Of a stretch of DNA of 38,711 bases, positions 1-9,755 are shown piece by piece; position 1 is the first letter of the stretch; the number at the start of each line of letters is the position of its first letter. A program made the position numbers and the translations under genes. The stretch comes from Thiotrichales bacterium (GTDB lineage Bacteria; Pseudomonadota; Gammaproteobacteria; GCF-002020875): contig JABHVM010000065.1 in NCBI GenBank assembly GCA_018658305.1, forward strand, positions 1 through 38,711, read 5' to 3'. The notes beneath the pieces are model-generated. The model did no database searches. It was given only the letters and a program-made list of their open reading frames with translations, and had not been told where the DNA came from.

Positions 1-756
1 AGGCCAATATCCGCCACCAATTACATATTTACCATCTCCAGATACCGCTACATCACGCGCATCATAGGCAATTTTTGTCTCTGCTACTAACATCTTCTCT
101 GGTGTCTGCCATAGATCAATCTTAGTCATACGACCATCACGACCCATTGTGTACCAGAAACGACCAGCTACTCCACCCACAGGGTGTTCTTTATTGTGAT
201 GCTCTGTTGCTTTAATTACATGCACTGCATACCCTGTATCAATATGAGTTACGATCTTATGAGTGTCTCCATCAATAATTGCTGCTGTACCAGCATCACG
301 CTCAATTACTACGAAGAAGTTTTCCCAGTTTAGACCATGCATAGGCTCAGTTGGGTAATCTTTAGGATCAACAAAAGTTTTTGTCGCCTCTTTCATCATT
401 GCCAGAGACATCTCTGGTGGAACAGGTGGCTCTAGCTGGATATAGGTAGCTAGTAGAGAGATCTCCTCTTTTGAGAAGATATCATCAAAGTTGTTCATAC
501 CACCCTCTGTACCATAAGTGAGAATCTTCTCTAGACGCTCTTGACCTAACTCTAATGTACTCTTAGGTTCTAAGTTTTTACCAGTAGCTCCTTTTCTTAA
601 AACTCCATGACAACCAGCACAACGCTCAAAGTAGAGGTTCTTCGCTCTCTCAAAGTCTGCTGCTGATAGGCTTGGCGCCGAATTTGCAACGCTACTTAAT
701 CCACCCATTGCAACACCTACAGCAAGACTCAATGCGGTTAGTGATATCTTCTTCAT
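1..756 (-). CDS. nirS: Cytochrome cd1 nitrite reductase NirS, N-terminal part (3' end beyond the window)
   Basis: Reverse-strand frame open from ATG at 754-756 to the window edge: MKKISLTALSLAVGVATMGG... signal peptide, c-heme motif CAGCHG, then LNWENFFVVIERDAGTAAIIDGDTHKIVTHIDTGYAVHV typical of the NirS d1 propeller; next to nirC/nirF. Confidence 0.93.
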   Translation of the reverse strand, partial: MKKISLTALSLAVGVAMGGLSSVANSAPSLSAADFERAKNLYFERCAGCHGVLRKGATGKNLEPKSTLELGQERLEKILTYGTEGGMNNFDDIFSKEEISLLATYIQLEPPVPPEMSLAMMKEATKTFVDPKDYPTEPMHGLNWENFFVVIERDAGTAAIIDGDTHKIVTHIDTGYAVHVIKATEHHNKEHPVGGVAGRFWYTMGRDGRMTKIDLWQTPEKMLVAETKIAYDARDVAVSGDGKYVIGGGYWP

Positions 757-897
757 ATCTATTAATCTCCATTTAATGAAATAAAATTACAACTATAAGT
801 AAACTTCTTCTTAGACAAACCTCTCCAATTTAAAAAACATATATACTGCAGGGGTTCTACTAATACATATAGTGACATAACTACAGTTAAAACATCA

Positions 898-911
898 TTG
901 ACACAAGTCAC
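898..911. promoter_or_regulatory. Candidate FNR/DNR-type box (TTGAC-ACAA-GTCAC) in the nirS / nirCF divergent region
   Basis: Sequence TTGACACAAGTCAC resembles TTGAT-N4-ATCAA / TTGAC-N4-GTCAA. A Crp/Fnr family regulator is encoded at 21919-22608. Confidence 0.5.
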
Positions 912-1041
912 TTTATCACCACAAAGAACAGGATATAAAGTTTATAATAATTGTTGACTCGTATCAATTGCCTAAGCTTAACTATTCCAATATACTCTGC
1001 ATATAACTATACTTACACCCTATTAAAGTCGATAATTTTAT

Positions 1042-1377
1042 ATGAAAACTACACTCACCTTAATACTTACTTCCCTACTTCTTCTACAGACAGTGGCTGT
1101 AGCAGCAACAAAGATGCTCTCCGAACAACGAAAAGCAGAGCTCTCTAATATGGTTAAACAGGATTGCGGCTCTTGCCATGGTCTAACCTTAAAGGGTGGA
1201 TTGGGACCAAACCTTAATCCAGAACGACTCAAACTCTTTCCTATAGAGTATCTTGAGCTGACAATACTTCATGGCAGACCCGGTACTCCAATGCCTCCAT
1301 GGTCTGCCATATTAACTAAATCAGAAATTAACTACATTGCTACACAACTAAAGAGAGGCGCTTGGTATGAAAAATAA
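1042..1377 (+). CDS. nirC: Small c-type cytochrome, NirC-like (cytochrome c55x)
   Basis: 111 aa, signal peptide, single CGSCHG motif, GGLGPNLNP...LHGRPGTPMPPW...L pattern; overlaps nirF start. Confidence 0.82.
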   Translation: MKTTLTLILTSLLLLQTVAVAATKMLSEQRKAELSNMVKQDCGSCHGLTLKGGLGPNLNPERLKLFPIEYLELTILHGRPGTPMPPWSAILTKSEINYIATQLKRGAWYEK

Positions 1378-2554
1378 GATGAACAGATTATATGTAATAG
1401 TTGTTACGCTACTACTATCAAACACTATAGTAGAGGCTTGCGAAGTGCGTGGCACTGGGGATCTAGGGATAGTTATTGAACGAACCACAGGGTCGATACA
1501 GATAGTAGATACTAGCTCTCGCTCAGCTATAGCTAGAGTTGAAGGTTTAGGTGATCTATCCCACGCCTCTGCCGTATATTCAAGAGATGCTCGTTACGCT
1601 TTTGTTTTTGGCAGAGATGGGGGATTAACTAAAATTGATCTGCTCTGTAAAAAAATAGAGAAGAGGATTATTCAAGGTGGAAATAGTATTGGAGGAGCAA
1701 TTTCACAAGATGGAAAATGGGTGGCGGTCTCAAATTATGAGCCAGGTGGAGTGCGGATTTTCAACAGTACGACTCTAGAATTAGTGGCAGACTTAGAGGC
1801 AACCGCAATTTCAGACTCAAAACGCTCCAGAACTGTTGGACTAGTAGATGCCCCAGGAAACAGATTCATCTTCAGCCTATTTGATAGTGGTGAAATCTGG
1901 ATAGTAAAGATGGGAGATAGTAGCGTAGCATCTATAGAGAAGTTTACCGACATCGGTAATCAACCTTATGATGGATTAATTACCCCCGATGGAAGAAGAT
2001 ATATTGCAGGGTTGTTTGGAGAAGATGGTCTTGCATTAATTGATCTCTGGCACCCCGAAGATGGAGTCACAAGAATTCTAAATAATTATGGCCGAGGAGA
2101 GGAGAAACTTCCAGTCTATAAAATGCCTCATCTTGAAGGATGGGCAGTTGCTGGAGATAAACTATTTCTACCTGCGGTTGGCAGACATGAGCTTTTGGTT
2201 GTTAACAGCAGCAGCTGGCAAGAGAGCGGTCGAATAAAAGTTCATAGCCAACCTGTATTTGCCATTAGTCGTCCAGATGGACGCCATATCTGGGTAAACT
2301 TTGCATTCCCTCACAATAATGTAGTACAGATAATAGATAGTGAAAGTTTAGAAATTATTCACCAATTAGAACCTGGTAAAGGGGTACTCCATCTAGAGTT
2401 CACTCCTAGAGGAGAAGAAGTCTGGGTCTCTGTACGAGATAAAAATATTATAAATATATATGATACAGAGAGTTTCAAACTTATAAAAAGCATTCCAGCC
2501 GAGACTCCCAGTGGAATTTTCTTTACAAATCGCGCCGGAGAGACGGGGTTATAA
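1367..2554 (+). CDS. nirF: Heme d1 biosynthesis protein NirF
   Basis: 395 aa, NirS d1-like propeller (GDLGIVIERTTGSIQIVDTSSRSAIARVEGLGDLSHASAVYSRDARYAFVFGRDGGLTKIDL) without the c-heme domain; follows nirC. Confidence 0.9.
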   Translation: MKNKMNRLYVIVVTLLLSNTIVEACEVRGTGDLGIVIERTTGSIQIVDTSSRSAIARVEGLGDLSHASAVYSRDARYAFVFGRDGGLTKIDLLCKKIEKRIIQGGNSIGGAISQDGKWVAVSNYEPGGVRIFNSTTLELVADLEATAISDSKRSRTVGLVDAPGNRFIFSLFDSGEIWIVKMGDSSVASIEKFTDIGNQPYDGLITPDGRRYIAGLFGEDGLALIDLWHPEDGVTRILNNYGRGEEKLPVYKMPHLEGWAVAGDKLFLPAVGRHELLVVNSSSWQESGRIKVHSQPVFAISRPDGRHIWVNFAFPHNNVVQIIDSESLEIIHQLEPGKGVLHLEFTPRGEEVWVSVRDKNIINIYDTESFKLIKSIPAETPSGIFFTNRAGETGL

Positions 2555-2615
2555 TTATGGAATTACAATATTAAATCCGCGTTGTAAAAATTAAATACAG
2601 GGGTGGGGTGGATAA

Positions 2616-3008
2616 CTAATGCTCGCCTTTAGTTTTGCGAATACCTGCAATTCTGTTACCCTGTTTTTGCGGTCCTCCCATAGGAAAGAGGTCATGTAGA
2701 TAGCGATTATTACCGTGCTCTTTACCCCACACTTCAGCAAAATGTTTAATCATTTTACGCACCTCAATCTGAATTCCACGCTCTTCATAGTGACTTCGTA
2801 TAAGATTAATCACATCCCAGTGCTCTGAGGTTAACTCAGCAAGCCCCTCTTTTTTCGCCTGTCCTTCAGCAAAACCTGGAGACCACTGCTCAAGATCTTG
2901 AATATACCCTTCTTGATCGGTAGCAATCTGTTTGCCATCGACCTCAATATACTCAACTCGTATTGCCGATGGATTTGTATTCATTGTCATTATTAAATCT
3001 CCAAACAA
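2616..3008 (-). CDS. DsrC/TusE-family protein lacking both C-terminal conserved cysteines
   Basis: IQDLEQWSPGFAEGQAKKEGL-LTSEHWDVINLIRSHYEERGIQIEVRKMIKHF...YLHDLFPMGGPQKQGNRIAGIRKTKGEH is DsrC-like. The usual GC-x-IAGLPKPTGC(V/I) end reads GNRIAGIRKTKGEH. True start may be the second or third Met. Confidence 0.85.
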   Translation of the reverse strand: MFGDLIMTMNTNPSAIRVEYIEVDGKQIATDQEGYIQDLEQWSPGFAEGQAKKEGLAELTSEHWDVINLIRSHYEERGIQIEVRKMIKHFAEVWGKEHGNNRYLHDLFPMGGPQKQGNRIAGIRKTKGEH

Positions 3009-3015
3009 CTAGTTT

Positions 3016-3078
3016 TCAGTTGTCAGTTATCAGTCACCAGTTGTCAATAGAAACAGACCGCTGCAAACTGACAACTGA
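3016..3078. repeat. 13-bp inverted repeat (TCAGTTGTCAGTT / AACTGACAACTGA) in the narI-dsrC-like intergenic region
   Basis: Exact arms at 3016-3028 and 3066-3078, with a related CAGTTGTCA copy in the loop. Confidence 0.7.
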
Positions 3079-3092
3079 CCACCAACTACTGA

Positions 3093-3788
3093 TTAGTTAT
3101 AACGAACTCTACCTTTCGCTCTAACAATCTGATAAGCGCGTCCTAGATAGGTCAAAGGTACGCTCCAGACATGAACTAGACGAGTAAATGGGAATACTAG
3201 GAAGATAGTCATACCAAAGAACATATGAATCTTATAAGCTCCGGGAATATTCGTTAGTAGAGATGGATCAACACTCAATGTTGCAATACTCTTAACATAT
3301 TCAGCAAGGGATAACATAACCTGAACATCACCGCCTGCAGCGTGATGAAGCGACTCAGGAATAGTATTTAATCCGAGTAGTGCTGTCAATAATAGCCAGA
3401 AGATAATAAAGTTATCTCTTTTACGACTCACTGCTCTCACTCGTGGACTATTGATGCGTCTATTAAAGAGAAGTCCAGCTCCAACTAGTGCCATTCCACC
3501 AAATACTGTTCCTGCATAGATCGCAATATATTGATGCTGTAGATCTGTTGCAAACATCTGCCACCAACTGTGAGGCAGCAACATACCTGCTGCATGCCCA
3601 AAGAAGATGCCAATTATGCCAACATGAAAGAGATTGCTTGCCAGACGCATTCCCTTATTGTCTAACAGCTGACTAGAGTCTGCTTTCCAGGTGTACTGCT
3701 CACGATCAAAGCGGATCCAGCTGCCAAGGATAAATACAGTCCCCGCAATATATGGATAGACTCCAAATATAAAATCATGTAAATTCAT
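3093..3788 (-). CDS. narI: Respiratory nitrate reductase gamma subunit NarI
   Basis: 231 aa multi-TM, MNLHDFIFGVYPYIAGTVFILGSWIRFDREQYTWKADSSQLL... typical NarI; in nar operon order. Confidence 0.95.
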   Translation of the reverse strand: MNLHDFIFGVYPYIAGTVFILGSWIRFDREQYTWKADSSQLLDNKGMRLASNLFHVGIIGIFFGHAAGMLLPHSWWQMFATDLQHQYIAIYAGTVFGGMALVGAGLLFNRRINSPRVRAVSRKRDNFIIFWLLLTALLGLNTIPESLHHAAGGDVQVMLSLAEYVKSIATLSVDPSLLTNIPGAYKIHMFFGMTIFLVFPFTRLVHVWSVPLTYLGRAYQIVRAKGRVRYN

Positions 3789-3826
3789 TTTTTTACTCCT
3801 AAAATATTATATTATTAAGATAACTA

Positions 3827-4342
3827 TTAAGCTGCCTTAACCAATTCGCCACGACTCTCCACCAACCTTATAAGTTTGGAATAAGGACTCTCTGCCTTCT
3901 CCAAATTTTCAGCCAAAATATCTAATATTTTGCCTACATCGGCTAGGAAGAAACGACACTCATCTTCACCAAGGGTAGAGACATACTCTAACAATAGTGG
4001 CAGATAATCTGGAATCTCACCATTTTTCACCTCTAGACCATTTGCCTTGAAGTGCTCCGTAAGATCGATAAGTGCTGGTCCACGATCACGACTGTCACCA
4101 TGAATATGGTGAGTCATATGCATATCGTGCTCTGGAACCATGTCAAATGTCTGCACATAGATCTGTTGCACTCCAGTCTGATCGTGAAGCTGTAGCCAAC
4201 TCATGAACTCATTTATAGTATCTCGTTCAGAAGTGGTTATCTGCGGCTCTTGATCTATTGCCGTTGATATTGTAGATAGATTCTCCAACAGCTCGGGAGT
4301 TGGATAATCTAGCAGTCGTGCCAATATGGTATACAGTTTCAT
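3827..4342 (-). CDS. narJ: Nitrate reductase molybdenum cofactor assembly chaperone NarJ
   Basis: 171 aa, LARLLDYPTPEL...YVQTFDMVPEHDMHMTHHIHGDSRDRGPALIDL is NarJ-typical; operon context. Confidence 0.93.
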   Translation of the reverse strand: MKLYTILARLLDYPTPELLENLSTISTAIDQEPQITTSERDTINEFMSWLQLHDQTGVQQIYVQTFDMVPEHDMHMTHHIHGDSRDRGPALIDLTEHFKANGLEVKNGEIPDYLPLLLEYVSTLGEDECRFFLADVGKILDILAENLEKAESPYSKLIRLVESRGELVKAA

Positions 4343-4361
4343 ATATATCTCCAGTTATCTA

Positions 4362-5924
4362 TTATGAGTTGCGACTTTTTGGTGGAGCAACAATCACCGT
4401 AGGGGTAACCGTTCTCTTACGAGGTGCGGGGAATAGGGTCATACCCTCTCCACCACCACTACCGTGAGAAGTTGTATTACCACCAGAGAATCCATTCTGC
4501 CCTTGGAAGGCGTAAGGATCATCTAAGTACTGCTCTTCATGTGAGGTTGGTATTACAAAACGATCCTCATATCTAGCAAGACCAAGATAGCGGTACATCT
4601 CTTCCGCCTGCTCTATGGAAAGACCTGCCGTCTCAAGTGCAGCAGCACCATCGCCACCCTCAACTGTCTTCATCCGTTGATGGCTACGCATTGCAAGTAG
4701 CTTGCGAAGTGCATCCATCACTGGTTTCTCATCACCGGCTGTGAGCAGGTTAGAGAGGAACTTCGTTGGGAAACGAAGTGACTCAACCGTTGGCAATATA
4801 CCATCTGCCTCAGTCGGTAAATTGCCTTGATCAATCTGACCTTGTACAGGTGAGAGAGGTGGCACATACCACATGTTTGGCAAAGTACGATACTCAGGAT
4901 GAAGTGGGAATGCAATCTTCCACTCTACTGCCATCTTATAAACAGGTGAGTTTTGTGCAGAGTCAATCCAAGACTGCGGAACTCCATCTGCAAGCGCCTG
5001 CTTAATAATCTCAGGATCATTTGGATCAAGGAATGTATCCATATGCTGCTGATAGAGATCTTGTTCATTGTCAGTACTTGCAGCATCACTAATCTTATCT
5101 GCATCATAGAGAAGTACACCCATGTAACGGATTCTTCCTACACAAGACTCAGCACATGCAGTCGGCATACCTGACTCTAAACGAGGGTAGCAAAGAATAC
5201 ATTTCTCTGATTTACCAGACTCCCAGTTATAGTAGATCTTCTTGTAAGGACAGCCACTGACACACATTCTCCAACCACGGCAACGATCTTGATCGATAAG
5301 TACTACACCATCCTCATCTCGCTTATAGATTGCACCAGATGGGCAACTTGCGACACAAGCTGGATTCAGGCAGTGGTTACAGAGTCTTGGTAGGTACATA
5401 TGGAAGGTGTTCTCAAATTCTGAGTACATCTGCTTCTCAATCCCATCAAAGTTTTTATCCTTAGAGCGATGCTCAAACTCACCCGCCAGATCATCTTCCC
5501 AGTTAGGTCCCCAGGTGATTTTATCCATCTGTTCACCAGTAATCTGTGAAACAGGGCGAGCCGTTGGAGCGGCTTCAGATAGAGGTTTGTTCTGAAGTTT
5601 CGGATAATCAAAATCAAATGGCTCATAGTAATCGTCAACCTCTGGCATATCTGGGTTGGCGAAAATATTAAGCAATTTACTGATGCGACCACCAGCTTTA
5701 AGCTCTAATTTGCCATTTTTATTGACCCATCCACCCTTCCACAGCTCTTGATCTTCCCACATCTTTGGGTAACCAATACCAGGTTTTGACTCAACATTAT
5801 TAAACCATGCGTATTCAACACCTTTACGGTTGGTCCATATATTTTTGCAGGTTACTGAACAGGTGTGACAACCGATACACTTATCCAGATTAAGCACCAT
5901 TGCAATTTGTGCGCGTATTTTCAT
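4362..5924 (-). CDS. narH: Respiratory nitrate reductase beta subunit NarH
   Basis: 520 aa; MKIRAQIAMVLNLDKCIGCHTCSVTCKNIWT, CNHCLNPACVASCPSGAIYKR, CRGWRMCVSGCPYKKIYYNW ferredoxin-type clusters. Confidence 0.97.
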   Translation of the reverse strand: MKIRAQIAMVLNLDKCIGCHTCSVTCKNIWTNRKGVEYAWFNNVESKPGIGYPKMWEDQELWKGGWVNKNGKLELKAGGRISKLLNIFANPDMPEVDDYYEPFDFDYPKLQNKPLSEAAPTARPVSQITGEQMDKITWGPNWEDDLAGEFEHRSKDKNFDGIEKQMYSEFENTFHMYLPRLCNHCLNPACVASCPSGAIYKRDEDGVVLIDQDRCRGWRMCVSGCPYKKIYYNWESGKSEKCILCYPRLESGMPTACAESCVGRIRYMGVLLYDADKISDAASTDNEQDLYQQHMDTFLDPNDPEIIKQALADGVPQSWIDSAQNSPVYKMAVEWKIAFPLHPEYRTLPNMWYVPPLSPVQGQIDQGNLPTEADGILPTVESLRFPTKFLSNLLTAGDEKPVMDALRKLLAMRSHQRMKTVEGGDGAAALETAGLSIEQAEEMYRYLGLARYEDRFVIPTSHEEQYLDDPYAFQGQNGFSGGNTTSHGSGGGEGMTLFPAPRKRTVTPTVIVAPPKSRNS

Positions 5925-5977
5925 TTTTACTTTCTCCTAATATCTCGAAAACATAATTAATTGACTACTGCTGTTCA

Positions 5978-8900
5978 CTAATTGTTAATCCCAGGAGGAT
6001 TTTTCTTAGCCTCTCGTTCAGGGGTCAACGGCCGTTCTAGCCAATCAATATCTTGATCCTCGATTTTATGGACAATAACATGCTCATCACGGTTAGAACC
6101 AACTGTTCCATAGTAGTTAAATGCATAGGATAACTGAGCATAACCACCAATCATATGAGTTGGCTTAGGTACGGTACGGGTCACACTGTTAAGAATTCCG
6201 CCACGCTTACCTGTTGTATTTGAACCTGGTACATTTACATGTTTCTCTTGTGCATGGTACATAATTGCCATACCATCTGGAACTCGTTGTGAAACTACCA
6301 CTCGAGCCACAGTTGCACCATTATCATTAACCGCCTCTACCCAATCGTTATCTTTAAGACCGATAGATTTAGCATCAGGTTCAGAAACCCAGAAGTATGG
6401 TCCACCACGGAATAGAGTTAACATTCTCAAGTTATCTTGATAGGTTGAGTGAATTCCCCACTTAGAGTGTGGTGTAATCCAGTTCAATACTAGATGTGGC
6501 TTATTCTTAACTGATGCAGGAATATTTCTATGCGCCTGCAGATCCACTGCTGGTTTATAAGCACAGAACCCTTCACCAAAGTCTAGCATCCACTCATGAT
6601 CTTGATAGAACTGAGCACGACCCGTAAGTGTTCTTAGTGGAATATGCTCATGCAAGTTAGTGTAACAAGCGTTATAGCTCACCTCTTCAGATTCAATTCC
6701 TGACCAAGTCGGTGCAGTGATAATCTTACGCGGTTGCGCTACAATGTCTTTATAGGTAATCTTCTCATCCTGTCGCCCTTTGTATAGGTGACTATGATCG
6801 ATACCTGTCTTCTTAGACTGTGCAGTCCATGATTTATGAGCAACCTCACCATTAGTCTCAGGTGCCATTCTCATCACAGCATCACAAACATGGACATCTT
6901 CAGCAAGAGAAGGCATTCCTTTACTAATACCCTCTTCTTTAACTACACCGTTATATATTGCGAGCTCTTCGATCTCTTTATCTGTATTCCAATCTATTCC
7001 CTTAATGGTATTACCAAGCTTACCCATTAATGGACCTAATGCAATATATTTTGCATAAGTATTAGGGAAATCTCGCTCAACCACCTTAAAGATAGGTGCG
7101 GTCTTACCTGGAATAAGGTCACAATCACCTTTCTTCCAATCCTTTACTTCACCTAGTGGTTGCGCCATTGCCAACGGAGTATCGTGTTGCATTGGTAGAG
7201 CAACCACATCTTTTTGAGTACCTAAATGAGTCTCTGATAGCTCAGAGAACTTCTTAGCAATAGTTTTAAAGATCTGCCAATCAGAACGCGCTTCCCAAGC
7301 AGGATCTACCGCTTTAGAGAGCGGATGAATGAATGGATGCATATCGGTTGTATTCAGATCAGCCTTCTCATACCAAGTAGCAGTAGGAAGAATAATGTCT
7401 GAATAGGCGCCAGTTGAGTTGAGACGGAAGTTGATATCTACCATCAAGTCTAGCTTTCCTGTTGGAGATTTCTTATGCCACTTAACCTCTTTACAAGCCT
7501 CACCTTCTATTCCTTCGCTCAGCACGCCATTCTGTGCTCCAAGTAGATGCTTCAAGAAATACTCATGCCCTTTTGAAGAACAACCAATCAGGTTAGAACG
7601 CCACACAAACAAGTTGCGAGGATGATTCTCCTCCGCATCAATATCTTCATAAGCGAAGTTAATCTCCCCTGACTTCAACTTTTCAGCTAAATAGCTAGAG
7701 ACACCTGCCTCATCTGTTGCACCAGCAGCCTCTGCCTCTTTTACAATATCAAGAGGGTTTTTATCAAAATGCGGCATAGATGGAGTCCATCCTAAACGCT
7801 GTGCGACCACATTATAATCTGCTAATTGATGCCCTTTGTAACGCCCTTTTGCGGTTGATGCAAGGAGACCATCTGCCTCAACACGCTCATAACGCCACTG
7901 ATCCGTATGGAAATACCAGTAAGTAGTGGAAGCCATGTGACGAGGTGGACGGTTCCAATCTAGTCCGAATGCGATTGGAGCCCAACCCGCTTGTGGACGA
8001 AGTTTCTCTTGCCCTACATAGTGTGCCCAACCACCACCAGATTGACCTACACAACCACAGATGTGGAGTAGGTTCATGATGCCACGATAGTTCATATCAT
8101 TGTGGTACCAGTGGTTGATTGCTGCACCCAGAATGACCATTGATTTACCGCGTGTTTTTGATGCATTATCTGCAAACTCGCGTCCAGTACGCTCTAAATC
8201 TGCTGCTGGAACACCTGTCTCTTTCGCTGCCCATGCAGGAGTGTAAGGAACAGTCTCATCATCGTAAGATGTTGCGAGATTATCTCCCAGACCACGATCA
8301 ATACCATACTGTGCAACCTGTAGATCAAAGACTGATGTCACCATCACCTCTTCACCTGAAGCAAGCTTCAATTTGCGAGCAGGAATATTGCGTACGAAGC
8401 TATCACCATCTTCAGGAGTAAAGTGAGGGAAGGTCACTTCCATCACCTCATCTCTGTTCTCAATACAGCTCAACTCAGCTTCAATCTCATTACCGTCAGC
8501 CTGCTCTAGAATATTCCATTTACCCTCTTCTCCCCAACGGAATCCGATTGAGCCATTAGGTGCAACATAAGCACTGCTCTTCGTATCATAAACGATCGTT
8601 TTCCATTCAGGATTATTATCTTCACCCATATTGTTATCAAAATCTGAAGCACGAAGGAAACGACCAGTTACTAACTTGCCGCCAACATCTTCTAAAATAA
8701 CTTGCATCGGGAAGTCTGTAAAGCTACGAGCATACTCAGCAAAATAAGGATCCTGCTGCTTAATATGGAACTCATTTAGTGCAACATGTCCCATCGCCAT
8801 AAATGCTGCTGCATCTGTACCCTGTTTAACAGGCATCCAGAGATCTGCAAACTTAACATACTCCGCATAGTCTGGAGCCATAGATACAATCTTAGTTCCG

Positions 8901-9721
8901 TTATAGCGAGACTCAACTGCAAAGTGAGCATCTGGAGTACGAGTCATTGGTAGATTTGCACCACAGACAATAATGTATTTTGAGTTATACCAATCAGCAG
9001 ACTCAGGAACATCAGTCTGCTCTCCCCACACCTGTGGAGAAGCAGGAGGAAGATCACAATACCAGTCATAAAATGATCCGACACCAGCACCAATTAGTGA
9101 TAAGTAGCGTGATCCAGCTGCGTATGAGATCATAGACATTGCAGGGATTGGAGAGAAACCGTAGATGCGGTCAGGTCCCCATTTTTTGATGGTATAGATA
9201 TTTGCTGCCGCAATCATCTCAACCGTCTCATCCCAAGTGGCTCGGACAAAACCACCAAGTCCACGCACGCCTACATAACTTTCTCGTTTTTTAGCATCAC
9301 CTTGAATCTCTGCCCAAGCATCTACTGGATTTTTTCCTTTATCACGCTCGTTACGATAGAGATCTACAAGACGACCTCGTACCAATGGATACTTAATACG
9401 ATGAGGACTGTATAAGTACCAAGAGAAAGAGGCTCCTCGTTGACAACCACGAGGCTCATGATTAGGAAGATCCTCTCTAGTCTCTGGATAATCGGTTTGC
9501 TGCATCTCATAAGCAACCAATCCATTTTTAACAAAAATTTTCCAAGAACAGCCGCCTGTACAGTTTACACCGTGGGTAGAGCGGACCATCTTGTCATGGC
9601 GCCAGCGGTTACGATAGGTATCCTCCCACTGACGATCCTCTTGGGTAGTAATCCCATGACCTTTGGAAAAGGTCTCTTTAACCTTACCAAAGTAATTTAA
9701 ACGATCAAGAAAATGACTCAT
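5978..9721 (-). CDS. narG: Respiratory nitrate reductase alpha subunit NarG
   Basis: 1247 aa molybdopterin oxidoreductase; HGVNCTGGCSWKIFVKNGLVAYEMQQTDYP, NYRGIMNLLHICGCVGQSGGGWAHYVGQEKLRP. Confidence 0.98.
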   Translation of the reverse strand: MSHFLDRLNYFGKVKETFSKGHGITTQEDRQWEDTYRNRWRHDKMVRSTHGVNCTGGCSWKIFVKNGLVAYEMQQTDYPETREDLPNHEPRGCQRGASFSWYLYSPHRIKYPLVRGRLVDLYRNERDKGKNPVDAWAEIQGDAKKRESYVGVRGLGGFVRATWDETVEMIAAANIYTIKKWGPDRIYGFSPIPAMSMISYAAGSRYLSLIGAGVGSFYDWYCDLPPASPQVWGEQTDVPESADWYNSKYIIVCGANLPMTRTPDAHFAVESRYNGTKIVSMAPDYAEYVKFADLWMPVKQGTDAAAFMAMGHVALNEFHIKQQDPYFAEYARSFTDFPMQVILEDVGGKLVTGRFLRASDFDNNMGEDNNPEWKTIVYDTKSSAYVAPNGSIGFRWGEEGKWNILEQADGNEIEAELSCIENRDEVMEVTFPHFTPEDGDSFVRNIPARKLKLASGEEVMVTSVFDLQVAQYGIDRGLGDNLATSYDDETVPYTPAWAAKETGVPAADLERTGREFADNASKTRGKSMVILGAAINHWYHNDMNYRGIMNLLHICGCVGQSGGGWAHYVGQEKLRPQAGWAPIAFGLDWNRPPRHMASTTYWYFHTDQWRYERVEADGLLASTAKGRYKGHQLADYNVVAQRLGWTPSMPHFDKNPLDIVKEAEAAGATDEAGVSSYLAEKLKSGEINFAYEDIDAEENHPRNLFVWRSNLIGCSSKGHEYFLKHLLGAQNGVLSEGIEGEACKEVKWHKKSPTGKLDLMVDINFRLNSTGAYSDIILPTATWYEKADLNTTDMHPFIHPLSKAVDPAWEARSDWQIFKTIAKKFSELSETHLGTQKDVVALPMQHDTPLAMAQPLGEVKDWKKGDCDLIPGKTAPIFKVVERDFPNTYAKYIALGPLMGKLGNTIKGIDWNTDKEIEELAIYNGVVKEEGISKGMPSLAEDVHVCDAVMRMAPETNGEVAHKSWTAQSKKTGIDHSHLYKGRQDEKITYKDIVAQPRKIITAPTWSGIESEEVSYNACYTNLHEHIPLRTLTGRAQFYQDHEWMLDFGEGFCAYKPAVDLQAHRNIPASVKNKPHLVLNWITPHSKWGIHSTYQDNLRMLTLFRGGPYFWVSEPDAKSIGLKDNDWVEAVNDNGATVARVVVSQRVPDGMAIMYHAQEKHVNVPGSNTTGKRGGILNSVTRTVPKPTHMIGGYAQLSYAFNYYGTVGSNRDEHVIVHKIEDQDIDWLERPLTPEREAKKNPPGINN

Positions 9722-9755
9722 AATTTATAAAACTCCCTGTTTACCGTGATAAATA

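Noticed and set aside
8140-8421. 93-aa plus-strand ORF inside narG, and other short ORFs antisense to nar genes
   Set aside because: Entirely contained in narG on the opposite strand with no recognisable motifs.
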